From JBCBDX01 sp039822005 (GTDB taxonomy: Bacteria; Pseudomonadota; Alphaproteobacteria; Rhizobiales; Rhizobiaceae): a stretch of DNA of 64,000 nucleotides. The stretch covers positions 1 to 64,000 of the forward strand of contig JBCBMZ010000005.1 of NCBI GenBank assembly GCA_039822005.1, written 5' to 3'. Positions 25,098-34,362 of the stretch are shown piece after piece (the first letter of the stretch is position 1; every line of letters begins with the position of its first letter). The notes beneath the pieces were generated by a model, which saw only the letters and a program-made list of their open reading frames with translations, made no database searches and had not been told where the DNA came from. The position numbers and the translations under genes are program-made.

Positions 25098-26402
25098 CTA
25101 TTCCGCTGCCAGCATTTGCACGCTTGTTCCAGACGTCACTTCGCCAATAAGCATGTCACCATCATGGCCGGTACTGAAAACCGTCAAAATTGTCCCAGCA
25201 TCAGCATTTGACCCCAGTTTCAACGGCGTGAAATCCTCGACCCTGCCGATGCCATTTTTTTCCACCAACGCCTTAAACTGTCTGCCGACAAGACTTTGCA
25301 AATGGGCAAGCCAGGCTTTGTCGGATTTGGCACGTAGTCGCGCCGCTCGCTCCTTGACTAATGGCCGTGCAAGTTGGGGCATTTTCGCTGCAGGGGTGCC
25401 TGGCCGGGCTGAAAATGGGAAGACATGTACCTTGGAAAGACCGCATTCATCGACGATTGACAATGCGTTTTCAAACATCGCATCTGTCTCAGTCGGGAAC
25501 CCGGCAATCATGTCTGCAGAAAAAGCCGCCTCTGGCCGCAGCGCGCGCACTTGATCACAAAACGCCACTGAATGACCACGTAGGTGACGACGCTTCATGC
25601 GTTTCAAAATCAGATCATCGCCGTGCTGCATGGACAAATGGAAATGCGGCATCAACCTTTCCTCATTGCCGATCACATCAAATAGCTCAGGATCCGCCTC
25701 GATGGAATCAATCGAAGACAGTCTAAGCCGCTCCAGTTCAGGGACGGATTTGAGGATGGATTTGACAAGCCTGCCAAGCGACGGGAAACCGGGCAGATCA
25801 GGCCCGTACGAGGTCAGATCCACCCCGGTCAACACCACTTCACGATAGCCATTTTCCACCAATGTGCAGATTTGTTGCACAACGCTGCCCATCGGCACAG
25901 AGCGGGACCGACCGCGGCCATAAGGGATGATGCAAAATGTGCAACGATGATCGCAGCCATTTTGCACCTGCACGAACGCACGAGTATGGCCTTCCATGGC
26001 CTCAACGAGATGGGGAGCGTTTTCGGTCACCTCAAATATGTCGTTGACGCGCACTTTTTCGAACCGGTTGATGCCAAACTCCGGCAGGACCCGGTATGAC
26101 TGCGCTTTGAGCTTGTCGTCATTCCCGATAATCAGATCCACTTCTTCCATAGTGGCAAAGTCTTCCGGAGCGATCTGCGCGGCGCAGCCAGTGACGATGA
26201 TACGGGCATCGGGCTTTTCGCGGCGCGTTTTACGGATCGTCTGCTTTGCTTGGCGTACGGCTTCTGCCGTCACGGCGCACGTATTGACGACCACTGCGCC
26301 TCCTGCAAGTGAGGAAAGGCCCGCGGCTTCGGCTTGGCGTTTAGCGACCTCTCCCTCGTGAATATTCAAACGGCAGCCGAAATTTTTAAAATCAACCGCC
26401 AT
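25098..26402 (-). CDS. mtaB: tRNA (N6-L-threonylcarbamoyladenosine37-C2)-methylthiotransferase
   Basis: MtaB adds a methylthio group to t6A37 of ANN-decoding tRNAs in a radical SAM reaction. The 434 residues have the N-terminal methylthiotransferase domain with cluster cysteines C10 (NFGCRLN), C42 (NTCAVT) and the one in VTGCAAQ, then the radical SAM CxxxCxxC motif in GCDHRCTFCIIPYGRGRSRS, and a C-terminal TRAM domain. The ATG shares one base with the dapF stop (TGATG), so dapF, mtaB, ftsY and yciB form one packed operon. Confidence 0.95.
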   Translation of the reverse strand: MAVDFKNFGCRLNIHEGEVAKRQAEAAGLSSLAGGAVVVNTCAVTAEAVRQAKQTIRKTRREKPDARIIVTGCAAQIAPEDFATMEEVDLIIGNDDKLKAQSYRVLPEFGINRFEKVRVNDIFEVTENAPHLVEAMEGHTRAFVQVQNGCDHRCTFCIIPYGRGRSRSVPMGSVVQQICTLVENGYREVVLTGVDLTSYGPDLPGFPSLGRLVKSILKSVPELERLRLSSIDSIEADPELFDVIGNEERLMPHFHLSMQHGDDLILKRMKRRHLRGHSVAFCDQVRALRPEAAFSADMIAGFPTETDAMFENALSIVDECGLSKVHVFPFSARPGTPAAKMPQLARPLVKERAARLRAKSDKAWLAHLQSLVGRQFKALVEKNGIGRVEDFTPLKLGSNADAGTILTVFSTGHDGDMLIGEVTSGTSVQMLAAE

Positions 26403-27304
26403 CAGCTGACCGTCTCATCTTGCGGGCCATTGTCATTGGCCGCGATGCCGTCGCGTCGCCACTCACCAGTTTCGGGATCAAAGTGACCGGCAAACTCCCA
26501 TTGGGCAGGACCCGTCATCATGACATGGTCATTCTCAGCCCATTCAATGCGCAAATCGCCACCCGGAACGGTGACAGTCGCTATGCGGTCGGCAAGATTT
26601 TTACGTGACGCTGAAACAAGAGTAGCGCATGCAGCTGAACCACAGGCTTGTGTGAGACCGGCCCCGCGCTCCCAAGTGCGGATAACAATATGTTCACGCG
26701 ATTTGACATCGGCCAAGCTGATATTGGCGCGATCTGGAAAAATGGGATGGTTTTCCAAAAGCGGGCCGAATCGATCCAACTCATAAGACCAGACATCATT
26801 GACCCAAAAGATCGCGTGCGGATTACCCATGGAAGCAACCGATGGTGTATGCAGCACGGGATCATCGATTGGTCCGATTTGCAACTGAATGCCGGTCGTA
26901 TCGGCAAATTCCTCTTCAAGCGGAATATCTTGCCAACCAAAGCGTGGGCGCCCCATATCGACGGTTACGGTACCATTGCCTAGCATCTCGGCACTCAACA
27001 CACCGGCAATCGTTTCAAAGGTGAAAAGCGACTGAGCGATGTCAGCGTTCAATGCCTGCACGACGCAGCGCATACCGTTTCCGCAGGCACCGGCAGGAGA
27101 ACCATCATTGTTGAGGATGGCAACATAATTGTCAGTGCCTTCAGTGCGCGGATCATGAATGGCCATGAGCTGATCGAAAGCAGTATCGGCAAATGCATTC
27201 AAAGCGACCGCTGCTTCGGGTAAAACAGCATCATCGCGGCCACGCATGTCAGCCACGACAATCTGGTTGCCCAGCCCGTTCATTTTCGCAAATGGGACGT
27301 CCAT
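26402..27304 (-). CDS. dapF: Diaminopimelate epimerase
   Basis: DapF converts LL- to meso-diaminopimelate for lysine and peptidoglycan synthesis. The protein has 300 residues from the ATG at 27304; a GTG five codons earlier lacks a ribosome-binding site. The two active-site cysteines are in GACGNGMRC and QACGSAAC, in the two pseudo-symmetric halves. The N-terminal FAKMNGLGNQIVV is characteristic. The C-terminal tail has a short Asn/Asp-rich extension. Confidence 0.95.
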   Translation of the reverse strand: MDVPFAKMNGLGNQIVVADMRGRDDAVLPEAAVALNAFADTAFDQLMAIHDPRTEGTDNYVAILNNDGSPAGACGNGMRCVVQALNADIAQSLFTFETIAGVLSAEMLGNGTVTVDMGRPRFGWQDIPLEEEFADTTGIQLQIGPIDDPVLHTPSVASMGNPHAIFWVNDVWSYELDRFGPLLENHPIFPDRANISLADVKSREHIVIRTWERGAGLTQACGSAACATLVSASRKNLADRIATVTVPGGDLRIEWAENDHVMMTGPAQWEFAGHFDPETGEWRRDGIAANDNGPQDETVS

Positions 27305-27385
27305 CGCTTTCTCAAACACAGTGTCGGTTTAATGCCTATATGGCGGATGGTACCCCTAATTGAAAGTGGGGCGTTAGCGCACCGC

Positions 27386-27904
27386 TTAGAGGGCCCTGCG
27401 GAAATACTGATTTGCTGACCTAAAGTGTGATGGCCTCGACGCCTCGGCATATCGGCCCAATGTCCATTTGCCGGTCCATGAATGGATACCAGTACCATAG
27501 ATTTCCGCTTGCTCCCGCTCTTCAAGGAAATGACGCAACCTATCGCAAGCTTGTTCAAACTCAGTTTTCAGCTCATGCCATGGCGTCCTATCGCCCTTGG
27601 TTTAATGCTCAGAACTATAGGCTTTCAGCTGGTTCCATTTATAGCCTTTGGCAGACACGCGCACTGCACGTCCGTCAACCCCATCCTGATGACAGCGGTT
27701 GAACATGCCCATCCGATGAGTGCGGTGCGCGAGCATACCCTTGATCGTCACACTGTCGCCTGGTGCTGCAAAAGACGAGTTCTTGTCGTCGACGAACATC
27801 AGTGTGGCGTTCAGTGTCTCACGCTCCTTGTCGAAAACGGCCAACAATTCTGTTTTTCTTTTCGCTGCCGGTATGATGAAGGCACCATAATTGCTGCGGT
27901 CGGT
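27386..27904 (-). pseudogene. Reading frame interrupted by one TAA, unknown protein
   Basis: Between dapF and the Nudix gene one minus-strand frame stays open from 27904 to 27386 except for a single TAA at 27602-27604. The upstream part reads like protein (KRKTELLAVFDKERETLNAT, HRTHRMGMFNRCHQDGVDGR). The frame continues sensibly after the stop (TPWHELKTEFEQACDRLRHF) to a TAA at 27386. No good start with a ribosome-binding site is seen; a TAG closes the 5' side at 27905. A TTG at 27847 could start an 81-residue product. I do not recognise the family. A decayed gene is the likeliest reading. Confidence 0.45.
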
Positions 27905-27921
27905 CTACTCCATGACCTCGG

Positions 27922-28482
27922 TCAGAATGGCTTGTCCAGATCAGAATCCGCGCCAGCCGGATTTGTTGCCGGAAGCTCGAGGCCGCCCCTTTGCCAGGCT
28001 GCATAGTGATCGAGCATCCATTTGACCGTTGGGAAGGCGAGTTCGTCCCAGGGGATATCATCCCAGCCAAACAATTGCACTTCGAGACTCTCTTCGCCTG
28101 CGCTAAACTGCGGAGAGACAAGGCTGGCCCGATATATGAGTTGCACCTGGCTCAACCGGCGCACCGTGTAAACCGCCATCAATTCATGCAAATGAAGCGA
28201 CGCATTGGCCTCCTCGGAAGCTTCTCTTTTGGCTCCTTCCTCAGGCGTCTCACCCAATTCCAAGTAACCGGCCGGGACTGTCCAGTAGCCATGGCGCGGT
28301 TCAATGGCGCGGCGACAGAGCAAGACCTTGCCATCATGTTCAACGACCGAGCCGACGACGATTTTCGGGTTTTGATAGTCAACAAAACCGCAGCGATCAC
28401 ACACATCGCGCGCATGTGTGTCGCCATCGGGTTGGCGCTTTGAAAAGCGCTTTTCCAGAAAATCATTCATGGGTGACGACAT
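27922..28482 (-). CDS. Nudix hydrolase with N-terminal zinc-ribbon-like region
   Basis: A protein of about 186 residues that hydrolyses a nucleoside diphosphate linked to another moiety. The Nudix box is complete: GYLELGETPEEGAKREASEE (about 73-92). Before it lie a CDRCG motif near residue 29 and DYQNPKIVVGSVVE, typical of the NUDIX subgroup related to NADH/ADP-ribose pyrophosphatases. Only one Cys pair is visible, so zinc binding is uncertain. I start it at the ATG at 28482, after a G-rich element; a TTG at 28500 would add six residues. It follows ccmG with 21 bases between. Confidence 0.87.
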   Translation of the reverse strand: MSSPMNDFLEKRFSKRQPDGDTHARDVCDRCGFVDYQNPKIVVGSVVEHDGKVLLCRRAIEPRHGYWTVPAGYLELGETPEEGAKREASEEANASLHLHELMAVYTVRRLSQVQLIYRASLVSPQFSAGEESLEVQLFGWDDIPWDELAFPTVKWMLDHYAAWQRGGLELPATNPAGADSDLDKPF

Positions 28483-28503
28483 AGCGCCCCCAGGCAGCAA
28501 ATG

Positions 28504-29118
28504 CTATTGCTGACCTTTATGTTCAGCCAAAAGCGGCAGAAGATCGTTTTGCATGACGCCGGGCGTGAGCGGACCCACATGCTTCCAGATGATCGTACCG
28601 TCAGCACCAACGAGGAAGTTTTCCGGCACACCGTAAACGCCCCAATTGATAGCCGTTCGGCCGGTATTGTCTGCCCCGACGGCATCAAACGGATTGCCCA
28701 GGGTTGCAAGGAAACGCGATGCGTTCTTGGGCGTATCCTTGTAGTTCAATCCCACAAGCTGGATGCCGTCATCGGCAGCCAAATCCATCAAAAACGGGTG
28801 TTCCTCGCGACATGGCGCACACCATGATGCCCACACATTGACCAGCGTCAATCGACCTTCCAGCACGCTTGATGTAAAGGCCGGCATGTCCTGGCCGTCG
28901 GCGCGAAGCAAGCCCTCCACGGCGGGTAAGTCGGTAGGCGGAGCTTGACGCCCGATCAATGCCGACGGCACTGCCGAAACATTGCGGCCCGGTTGCAGCA
29001 ACATCGCTCCAAGTACCAAAAATAGGACGAGAACGACGCCAGCAACCGCCAGCAGTGGCCATGAAACGCCGCCCGTTGGCCCACCATCAGGATTTGTTTC
29101 ACTGCCAGGCGTCTGCAT
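28504..29118 (-). CDS. ccmG: Thiol:disulfide interchange protein DsbE/CcmG
   Basis: CcmG is a membrane-anchored periplasmic thioredoxin that keeps apocytochrome c cysteines (or CcmH) reduced for haem attachment. The 204 residues include an N-terminal transmembrane anchor at about 20-42 and a thioredoxin-like domain with the active site WASWCAPCREEHP. The conserved GVYGVPENFLV segment with its cis-proline lies near residue 165. Its ATG follows directly on the ccmD TAG. No ccmE, ccmF or ccmH is in this window. Confidence 0.94.
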   Translation of the reverse strand: MQTPGSETNPDGGPTGGVSWPLLAVAGVVLVLFLVLGAMLLQPGRNVSAVPSALIGRQAPPTDLPAVEGLLRADGQDMPAFTSSVLEGRLTLVNVWASWCAPCREEHPFLMDLAADDGIQLVGLNYKDTPKNASRFLATLGNPFDAVGADNTGRTAINWGVYGVPENFLVGADGTIIWKHVGPLTPGVMQNDLLPLLAEHKGQQ

Positions 29119-29274
29119 CTACGAAACCTCAGATCGACGTTTGACACCTTGAGTTTCAAGACGCGCCAAATCTGCGCGCGTTGCGCTCGCATCCAGCCAA
29201 AGCCAAGCAACCAGACCGCCGAGGATCAAAATTGTGATGCCATAGGATAATAGAACAAACGTCATATGGCTCAT
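29119..29274 (-). CDS. ccmD: Haem exporter protein CcmD
   Basis: A 51-residue single-span membrane protein between ccmC and ccmG. It starts at the ATG at 29274, overlapping the ccmC stop by four bases (ATGA), and ends with TAG immediately before the ccmG ATG. The hydrophobic segment is FVLLSYGITILILGGLVAW and the tail is basic and alanine-rich (SATRADLARLETQGVKRRS), the usual CcmD layout. CcmD helps release holo-CcmE from the CcmABC complex. Confidence 0.9.
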   Translation of the reverse strand: MSHMTFVLLSYGITILILGGLVAWLWLDASATRADLARLETQGVKRRSEVS

Positions 29275-30083
29275 GACGTACCGCCTTCTTCAACAATAAC
29301 CCGCATGGGCTTGGCGGTTGCATCGCGTGTGCCAGCTCGGCGCAAGCCTTCGACGCGTCGGCGCCGGACAATGTTGCGCATACCCAGCATGTGCATGGCA
29401 AAGAAAAGCACGGTAAACCCGATCCCGCAAATCAGCAGCGGCCAAAGCATGGTCGGATGTATGGTCGGACCATCAAAACGGATCACCGAAGCCGGTTGAT
29501 GCAACGTGTTCCACCAATCCACTGAAAAACGAATGATCGGAATGTTGATCACACCGACCAAAACAAGGATGGCCGCAGGTCTGGCCGCCTTAACAGGATC
29601 ATCCATGGCGCGCTGCAACGCAAATATCCCCAAATACATCAGAAACAGCACAAATACCGATGTCAGCCGCGCATCCCAAACCCACCAGGTTCCCCACATG
29701 GGCCGACCCCACAGCGAACCCGTGATAAGACAAATCAACGTAAAAGCCGCGCCCAGCGGGACCGCTGCACGAATGGACACATCGGCCAGTGGGTGACGCC
29801 AGATCAACACCCCCAACGCCGAAACGGCCAAGACCATGTAGATAAACATCGCCATCCATGCCGAGGGGACATGCACATACATGATCCGCACGGTAATGCC
29901 CTGCTGATAATCTTCCGGCGCGTTCCAGGCCCACAAAAGGCCAACGCCGATCAACAGGCTGGCAATTCCCCACAACCATGGCAAAATCTTTGCCGAAAGC
30001 GCCATAAAGCGCGTTGGATTAGCCAATGCGCCAAAACCGGACGGTTTACGCGGTGCAGACATCACATCACTCATGAGGCGCAT
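29271..30083 (-). CDS. ccmC: Haem transporter CcmC
   Basis: CcmC passes haem to the chaperone CcmE in cytochrome c maturation. The 270-residue protein has six hydrophobic segments. The tryptophan-rich WGTWWVWDARLT signature is near residue 132, and the flanking histidines that bind haem are in YVHVPSAW and in LHQPASV. The ATG at 30083 has AAGG upstream. The last 30 residues are basic and cytoplasmic. It is followed by ccmD with a four-base overlap. Confidence 0.95.
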   Translation of the reverse strand: MRLMSDVMSAPRKPSGFGALANPTRFMALSAKILPWLWGIASLLIGVGLLWAWNAPEDYQQGITVRIMYVHVPSAWMAMFIYMVLAVSALGVLIWRHPLADVSIRAAVPLGAAFTLICLITGSLWGRPMWGTWWVWDARLTSVFVLFLMYLGIFALQRAMDDPVKAARPAAILVLVGVINIPIIRFSVDWWNTLHQPASVIRFDGPTIHPTMLWPLLICGIGFTVLFFAMHMLGMRNIVRRRRVEGLRRAGTRDATAKPMRVIVEEGGTS

Positions 30084-30139
30084 ATAGCCTTCGATTTGAA
30101 CCTGCGCAATTCGGCATCATGTCACAAAAAGCGGCGCAT

Positions 30140-30805
30140 CTATCCCTCAAGCTGACGCAGCGCATAGCCCGCCGACAACGGCCCTAACACACAAAAGAAA
30201 AGTGTCGTCGCGCACAGGAAGAGGAAAGGTTGCATGAAAGGCACGCCTGCCAGTGTTGCGCCAAGGGCAGCCTGAACACCGAAAATAAGCACCGGTATCA
30301 CAAAGGGCAGGACGATCACTGACACCAGAAGACCACCGCGCGGCAAGGTTGCCGTCACCGATGCGCCCATGGCGCCGATGAAAGTGATGGCAGGGGTCCC
30401 CATGAGGAGCGTGGCCGTTGTCGCAGCGGTCGCTTCCAGCGGCATATTCAGCAAAATGCCAAAAAGCGGTGCCGCAATGACAAGTGGCAAGCCGGTTATC
30501 AGCCAATGCGCCACGCATTTGGAAAAAACCGTCAGCGCCAAAGGTTGATCGTGACGTGCCAGAACCAACACATCAAGCGATCCATCTTCCAGATCAATTT
30601 GAAACAAGCGATCAAGCCCGAGCAGCGACGCCAGCAGCGCGCCAATCCAGAGGATTGCTGGTCCGATTTGCGCCAGCAAGTTTAGATCAGGGCCAATGGC
30701 AAAGGGCGTAACAGCCACAACGGAAAGAAAAAACAGGACGCCGATCAGACCGCTGCCACCGGACCTGATCCCCAACCGAACATCACGGATGATCAGCGCA
30801 ATCAA
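30140..30805 (-). CDS. ccmB: Haem exporter permease CcmB
   Basis: CcmB is the membrane subunit of the CcmAB ABC complex, whose ATP hydrolysis drives release of haem-loaded CcmE. The 221 residues have six hydrophobic segments and the family features IIRDVRLGIRSGG at the start, DGSLDVLVLARH, and GTPAITFIGAMGASVT. Its ATG overlaps the ccmA stop by four bases. A gap of about 56 bases separates it from ccmC. Confidence 0.94.
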   Translation of the reverse strand: MIALIIRDVRLGIRSGGSGLIGVLFFLSVVAVTPFAIGPDLNLLAQIGPAILWIGALLASLLGLDRLFQIDLEDGSLDVLVLARHDQPLALTVFSKCVAHWLITGLPLVIAAPLFGILLNMPLEATAATTATLLMGTPAITFIGAMGASVTATLPRGGLLVSVIVLPFVIPVLIFGVQAALGATLAGVPFMQPFLFLCATTLFFCVLGPLSAGYALRQLEG

Positions 30806-31404
30806 ACCGGCGCCTCCTCAAACCGCAACGATTTCACGCCCGGCACATCAATCGGCAAGTGGGTGGCCGCAACCACAAGACCGTCGCCATTTAAGTGTTC
30901 CGCCAGTATTCGCGCGAATGTGGCCTCGGAGGCCTTGTCCAAACCGGTGGTGGGCTCATCGATCAACCAGATGGGTCGATGATTCAAGAGAAGGCGCGCG
31001 AGCGCCACACGTCGACGCTGGCCGGTCGACAGATCGCCAAAGCGATTGTCGAGAACATGAAGAAGGCCAACTCTTTCCAGCGCGTCCTCAACACCAAGCG
31101 CGGCGGCCCCGGTAAACTGCTGATGAAAACTCAAATTTTCCGCCACGGTTAGGGCAGTTTTCATAGCGTTAAATGTGTTGAGAAAATGGGCGTGTACCCA
31201 CACCGGATCGGCGTTCGGTAGGACGGAAACGCTACCGCGATCCAACGGTAAGAAACCGGCAATCGCCCGCAAAAGCGTCGACTTGCCCGCGCCGTTCGGC
31301 CCGGTCACAATCAGACCCTGGCCTCGGGCAAGTTCAAATCGGACACCTTCAAAGATCGTACGCCCGCCCCGCGAGACGTACAAATCCTCTACAACCAATC
31401 GCAT
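30802..31404 (-). CDS. ccmA: Haem exporter ATP-binding protein CcmA
   Basis: ATPase subunit of the CcmABCD complex. Walker A is GPNGAGKST at about 35-43, the signature is LSTGQRRRVALARL and Walker B is IWLIDEPTTGLD. The H-loop histidine is in ATHLPID. I start it at the ATG at 31404 (about 200 residues). Two ATGs up to ten codons earlier are possible but lack better ribosome-binding sites. It heads the ccmABCDG operon and diverges from acnA. Confidence 0.93.
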   Translation of the reverse strand: MRLVVEDLYVSRGGRTIFEGVRFELARGQGLIVTGPNGAGKSTLLRAIAGFLPLDRGSVSVLPNADPVWVHAHFLNTFNAMKTALTVAENLSFHQQFTGAAALGVEDALERVGLLHVLDNRFGDLSTGQRRRVALARLLLNHRPIWLIDEPTTGLDKASEATFARILAEHLNGDGLVVAATHLPIDVPGVKSLRFEEAPV

Positions 31405-31522
31405 GTCATCCCACTTCATGGCGCCAATGAGCATGAAACAGCAAATGGTTGCAATCGTCCGGGCTTTTTAACCTTCGTTGGTCTGGCGCACTCCAACAAA
31501 AACATTTTAAAGGGACACCAAA

Positions 31523-31546
31523 TCCGTTGGTATCCCGGCCAACGGA
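31523..31546 (+). promoter_or_regulatory. Inverted repeat in the acnA leader
   Basis: TCCGTTGG (31523-31530) and CCAACGGA (31539-31546) are perfect 8-base arms separated by eight bases, about 65 bases before the acnA start. It could be an operator or an mRNA hairpin. No regulator is identified. Confidence 0.35.
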
Positions 31547-31610
31547 AACTCGGCGCTGATTGCGCTTTTCGCCGGTATGTATCGGGGCCGGCCTGAACGG
31601 AGGACATTAC

Positions 31611-34298
31611 GTGTCAAAGATCGACAGTTTTAATTGCCGTCGCACGCTTACCGCAAACGGCAAGGAATATGTTTATTACAGCTTGGTAGAAGCGGAGAAA
31701 AACGGGCTTGACGGCATCTCCAAATTGCCATTTTCCATGAAAGTAGTGTTGGAAAATCTGCTGCGCAACGAGGATGATCGGTCCGTCACCAAGGCAGATA
31801 TTCAAGCTGTCGCCGCTTGGCTCAACGACAAAGGCACCGCTGGCTACGAAATCGCTTACCGCCCGGCACGCGTTCTCATGCAAGACTTTACAGGCGTTCC
31901 CGCCGTTGTTGATTTGGCGGCGATGCGCGATGGCATCAAGGCGCTTGGTGGTGACCCGCAAAAAATCAACCCGCTGGTTCCGGTCGATCTGGTCATTGAC
32001 CACTCCGTGATTGTTGATGAATTTGGCAATCCCAATGCTTTTGCCCGCAATGTCGAACTGGAGTATCAGCGCAACGGCGAGCGCTACCGCTTCCTGAAAT
32101 GGGGCCAGCAAGCCTTTGACAATTTCCGTGTTGTGCCGCCCGGTACCGGCATTTGCCACCAGGTAAACACCGAATATCTCGGCCAGACCGTCTGGACGAA
32201 AGATGCGGGCGGGGAAATTGTCGCCTACCCGGATACATGCGTCGGCACAGACAGCCACACAACCATGATCAATGGTATCGGTGTCTTGGGTTGGGGCGTT
32301 GGCGGCATTGAGGCGGAAGCCGCGATGCTGGGTCAACCGATTTCAATGCTGTTGCCAGAAGTCATTGGTTTCCGACTGACAGGTGCCTTGAAAGAGGGGG
32401 TAACGGCGACCGACCTAGTTCTGACCGTCGTTCAAATGCTGCGCCAAAAGGGAGTTGTCAGCAAATTCGTTGAATTCTTCGGCGAGGGCCTTGATCACCT
32501 CACCGCTTCTGACCGTGCCACGATCGGCAATATGGGCCCTGAATATGGTGCGACCTGCGGCTTCTTCCCTGTTGACGCCGAAACGCTGCGTTATCTGAAC
32601 ATGACTGGCCGGGAGGCTGACCGGGTTGCGTTGGTGGAAGAATATTGCAAGGCGCAAGGCATGTTCCGCGTGACCGGTGAAGAGCCGGTCTTTACCGACA
32701 CGCTGGAACTGGCTTTGGAAGATGTCGTGCCATCCATGGCAGGACCCAAGCGCCCCGAAGGCCGCATCCCGCTGGAAAAAATCGGCGAAGGCTACGGCGA
32801 GGCTTTTGTTTCCGAGTACAAGAAAAGTCCCAGCGAACTCGACAAACGCCATGTAGTTGAAGGTGAAGAATACGATCTCGGCAATGGCGATGTCGCCATT
32901 GCAGCGATCACATCGTGCACCAACACGTCCAACCCGTCTGTTCTGATCGGCGCAGGCCTTTTGGCACGCAACGCCAACAAATTGGGCCTGAAGCAAAAGC
33001 CTTGGGTGAAAACGTCACTTGCACCAGGTTCGCAGGTTGTTGCCGAATATCTTGATAATTCCGGGTTGCAAAAAGAGCTGGACCAAATCGGCTTCAACCT
33101 GGTGGGCTTTGGGTGCACAACCTGTATTGGTAACTCCGGCCCACTGCCAGCGCCTATCTCAAAGACCATCAATGACAAGGGTCTGATTGCTGCCGGGGTT
33201 CTCTCGGGCAACCGAAACTTTGAAGGCCGCATTTCGCCGGATGTACAAGCCAACTATCTGGCCTCACCGCCCCTCGTTGTCGCCTATGCGCTGGCTGGAA
33301 CGGTGAAAATAGACCTGACCTCGGAGCCTATTGGTCAGGACGAGGACGGCAATGATGTGATGCTCAAGGACATCTGGCCATCGAACCACGAAATCCAGCA
33401 GTTTATTGAGGAACACGTCACGCGCGAGCTCTATGAGCAGAAATACGCAGACGTCTTCAAAGGCGATGAAAGCTGGCAGGACGTGAAAGTGCCCGAAGGC
33501 GACACCTATGCCTGGGATGATGATTCTACCTACGTGCAGAACCCGCCTTACTTCGCCAGCATGGGCAAACAGCCGAGTGGCGTTTCCGACATCAAAGACG
33601 CTCGCGTCATGGGCATATTCGGCGACAAGATCACGACCGACCACATCTCCCCAGCCGGTTCCATCAAGGCAGATTCGCCAGCCGGTTCTTACCTAATGGA
33701 CAATGGCGTGGGCATCATGGACTTCAACCAGTACGGCACACGCCGTGGCAACCATGAGGTGATGATGCGTGGCACGTTCGCCAACATCCGCATCCGCAAC
33801 CACATGCTGGGTGAAAATGGCCGCGAAGGCGGATACACCATCCACTATCCGTCCAAGGAAGAAATGCCGATCTATGATGCAGCTATGCGCTACCGCGAAG
33901 AGGGTGTGCCGCTCGTTGTGTTCGCCGGCGGCGAATATGGCAATGGCTCATCACGCGACTGGGCAGCCAAAGGCACAAACCTTCTGGGCGTCAAAGCGGT
34001 GATAGCACAATCGTTCGAGCGCATTCACCGCTCGAACCTTGTGGGCATGGGCGTTGTCCCATTCGTGTTCGAGGACGGCACATCCTGGAAGTCGCTTGAT
34101 CTTCAAGGCGATGAAACGGTCACCATCGAAGGCCTTGCCGACGTCAAGCCACGCCAGAAAGTCATTGCCAAACTGACCTTTGGCGATGGCCGCACCGTCG
34201 ACCTTCCATTGATTTGCCGGATCGATACCGCGGACGAAATCGACTACGTCAACAATGGCGGTATTCTCCACTACGTGCTCCGCGACTTGGCTGCTTAA
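31611..34298 (+). CDS. acnA: Aconitate hydratase A
   Basis: Aconitase isomerises citrate to isocitrate with a [4Fe-4S] cluster. The GTG at 31611 has a GGAGG eight bases upstream and gives the usual N-terminus (SKIDSFNCRRTLTANGKEY); the frame extends upstream to 31560 without family sequence. The protein has 895 residues. The cluster cysteines are in SCTNTSNPSV (one) and GFGCTTCIGNSG (two). The swivel domain is marked by GDKITTDHISPAG and GGEYGNGSSRDWA. It is divergent from ccmA and ends at a strong terminator. Confidence 0.96.
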   Translation: MSKIDSFNCRRTLTANGKEYVYYSLVEAEKNGLDGISKLPFSMKVVLENLLRNEDDRSVTKADIQAVAAWLNDKGTAGYEIAYRPARVLMQDFTGVPAVVDLAAMRDGIKALGGDPQKINPLVPVDLVIDHSVIVDEFGNPNAFARNVELEYQRNGERYRFLKWGQQAFDNFRVVPPGTGICHQVNTEYLGQTVWTKDAGGEIVAYPDTCVGTDSHTTMINGIGVLGWGVGGIEAEAAMLGQPISMLLPEVIGFRLTGALKEGVTATDLVLTVVQMLRQKGVVSKFVEFFGEGLDHLTASDRATIGNMGPEYGATCGFFPVDAETLRYLNMTGREADRVALVEEYCKAQGMFRVTGEEPVFTDTLELALEDVVPSMAGPKRPEGRIPLEKIGEGYGEAFVSEYKKSPSELDKRHVVEGEEYDLGNGDVAIAAITSCTNTSNPSVLIGAGLLARNANKLGLKQKPWVKTSLAPGSQVVAEYLDNSGLQKELDQIGFNLVGFGCTTCIGNSGPLPAPISKTINDKGLIAAGVLSGNRNFEGRISPDVQANYLASPPLVVAYALAGTVKIDLTSEPIGQDEDGNDVMLKDIWPSNHEIQQFIEEHVTRELYEQKYADVFKGDESWQDVKVPEGDTYAWDDDSTYVQNPPYFASMGKQPSGVSDIKDARVMGIFGDKITTDHISPAGSIKADSPAGSYLMDNGVGIMDFNQYGTRRGNHEVMMRGTFANIRIRNHMLGENGREGGYTIHYPSKEEMPIYDAAMRYREEGVPLVVFAGGEYGNGSSRDWAAKGTNLLGVKAVIAQSFERIHRSNLVGMGVVPFVFEDGTSWKSLDLQGDETVTIEGLADVKPRQKVIAKLTFGDGRTVDLPLICRIDTADEIDYVNNGGILHYVLRDLAA

Positions 34299-34318
34299 AG
34301 GCGAAAGCCCAAAACAAT

Positions 34319-34350
34319 AATACGCCCGCTCTTTTGAGCGGGCGTATTTT
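34319..34350. terminator. Strong bidirectional terminator between acnA and a convergent gene
   Basis: A perfect 13-bp stem (34319-34331 with 34336-34348, core CGCCCGCTC / GAGCGGGCG) has a TTTT loop. It is followed by TT on the plus strand and by a T-rich stretch on the minus strand, so it can end both acnA and the gene at 34363-34830. Confidence 0.92.
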
Positions 34351-34362
34351 GTGGATCATTGA

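Noticed and set aside
27482..28006. 174-codon plus-strand open frame
   Set aside because: It is antisense to the interrupted minus-strand frame and the Nudix gene, has no domain I know and no ribosome-binding site.
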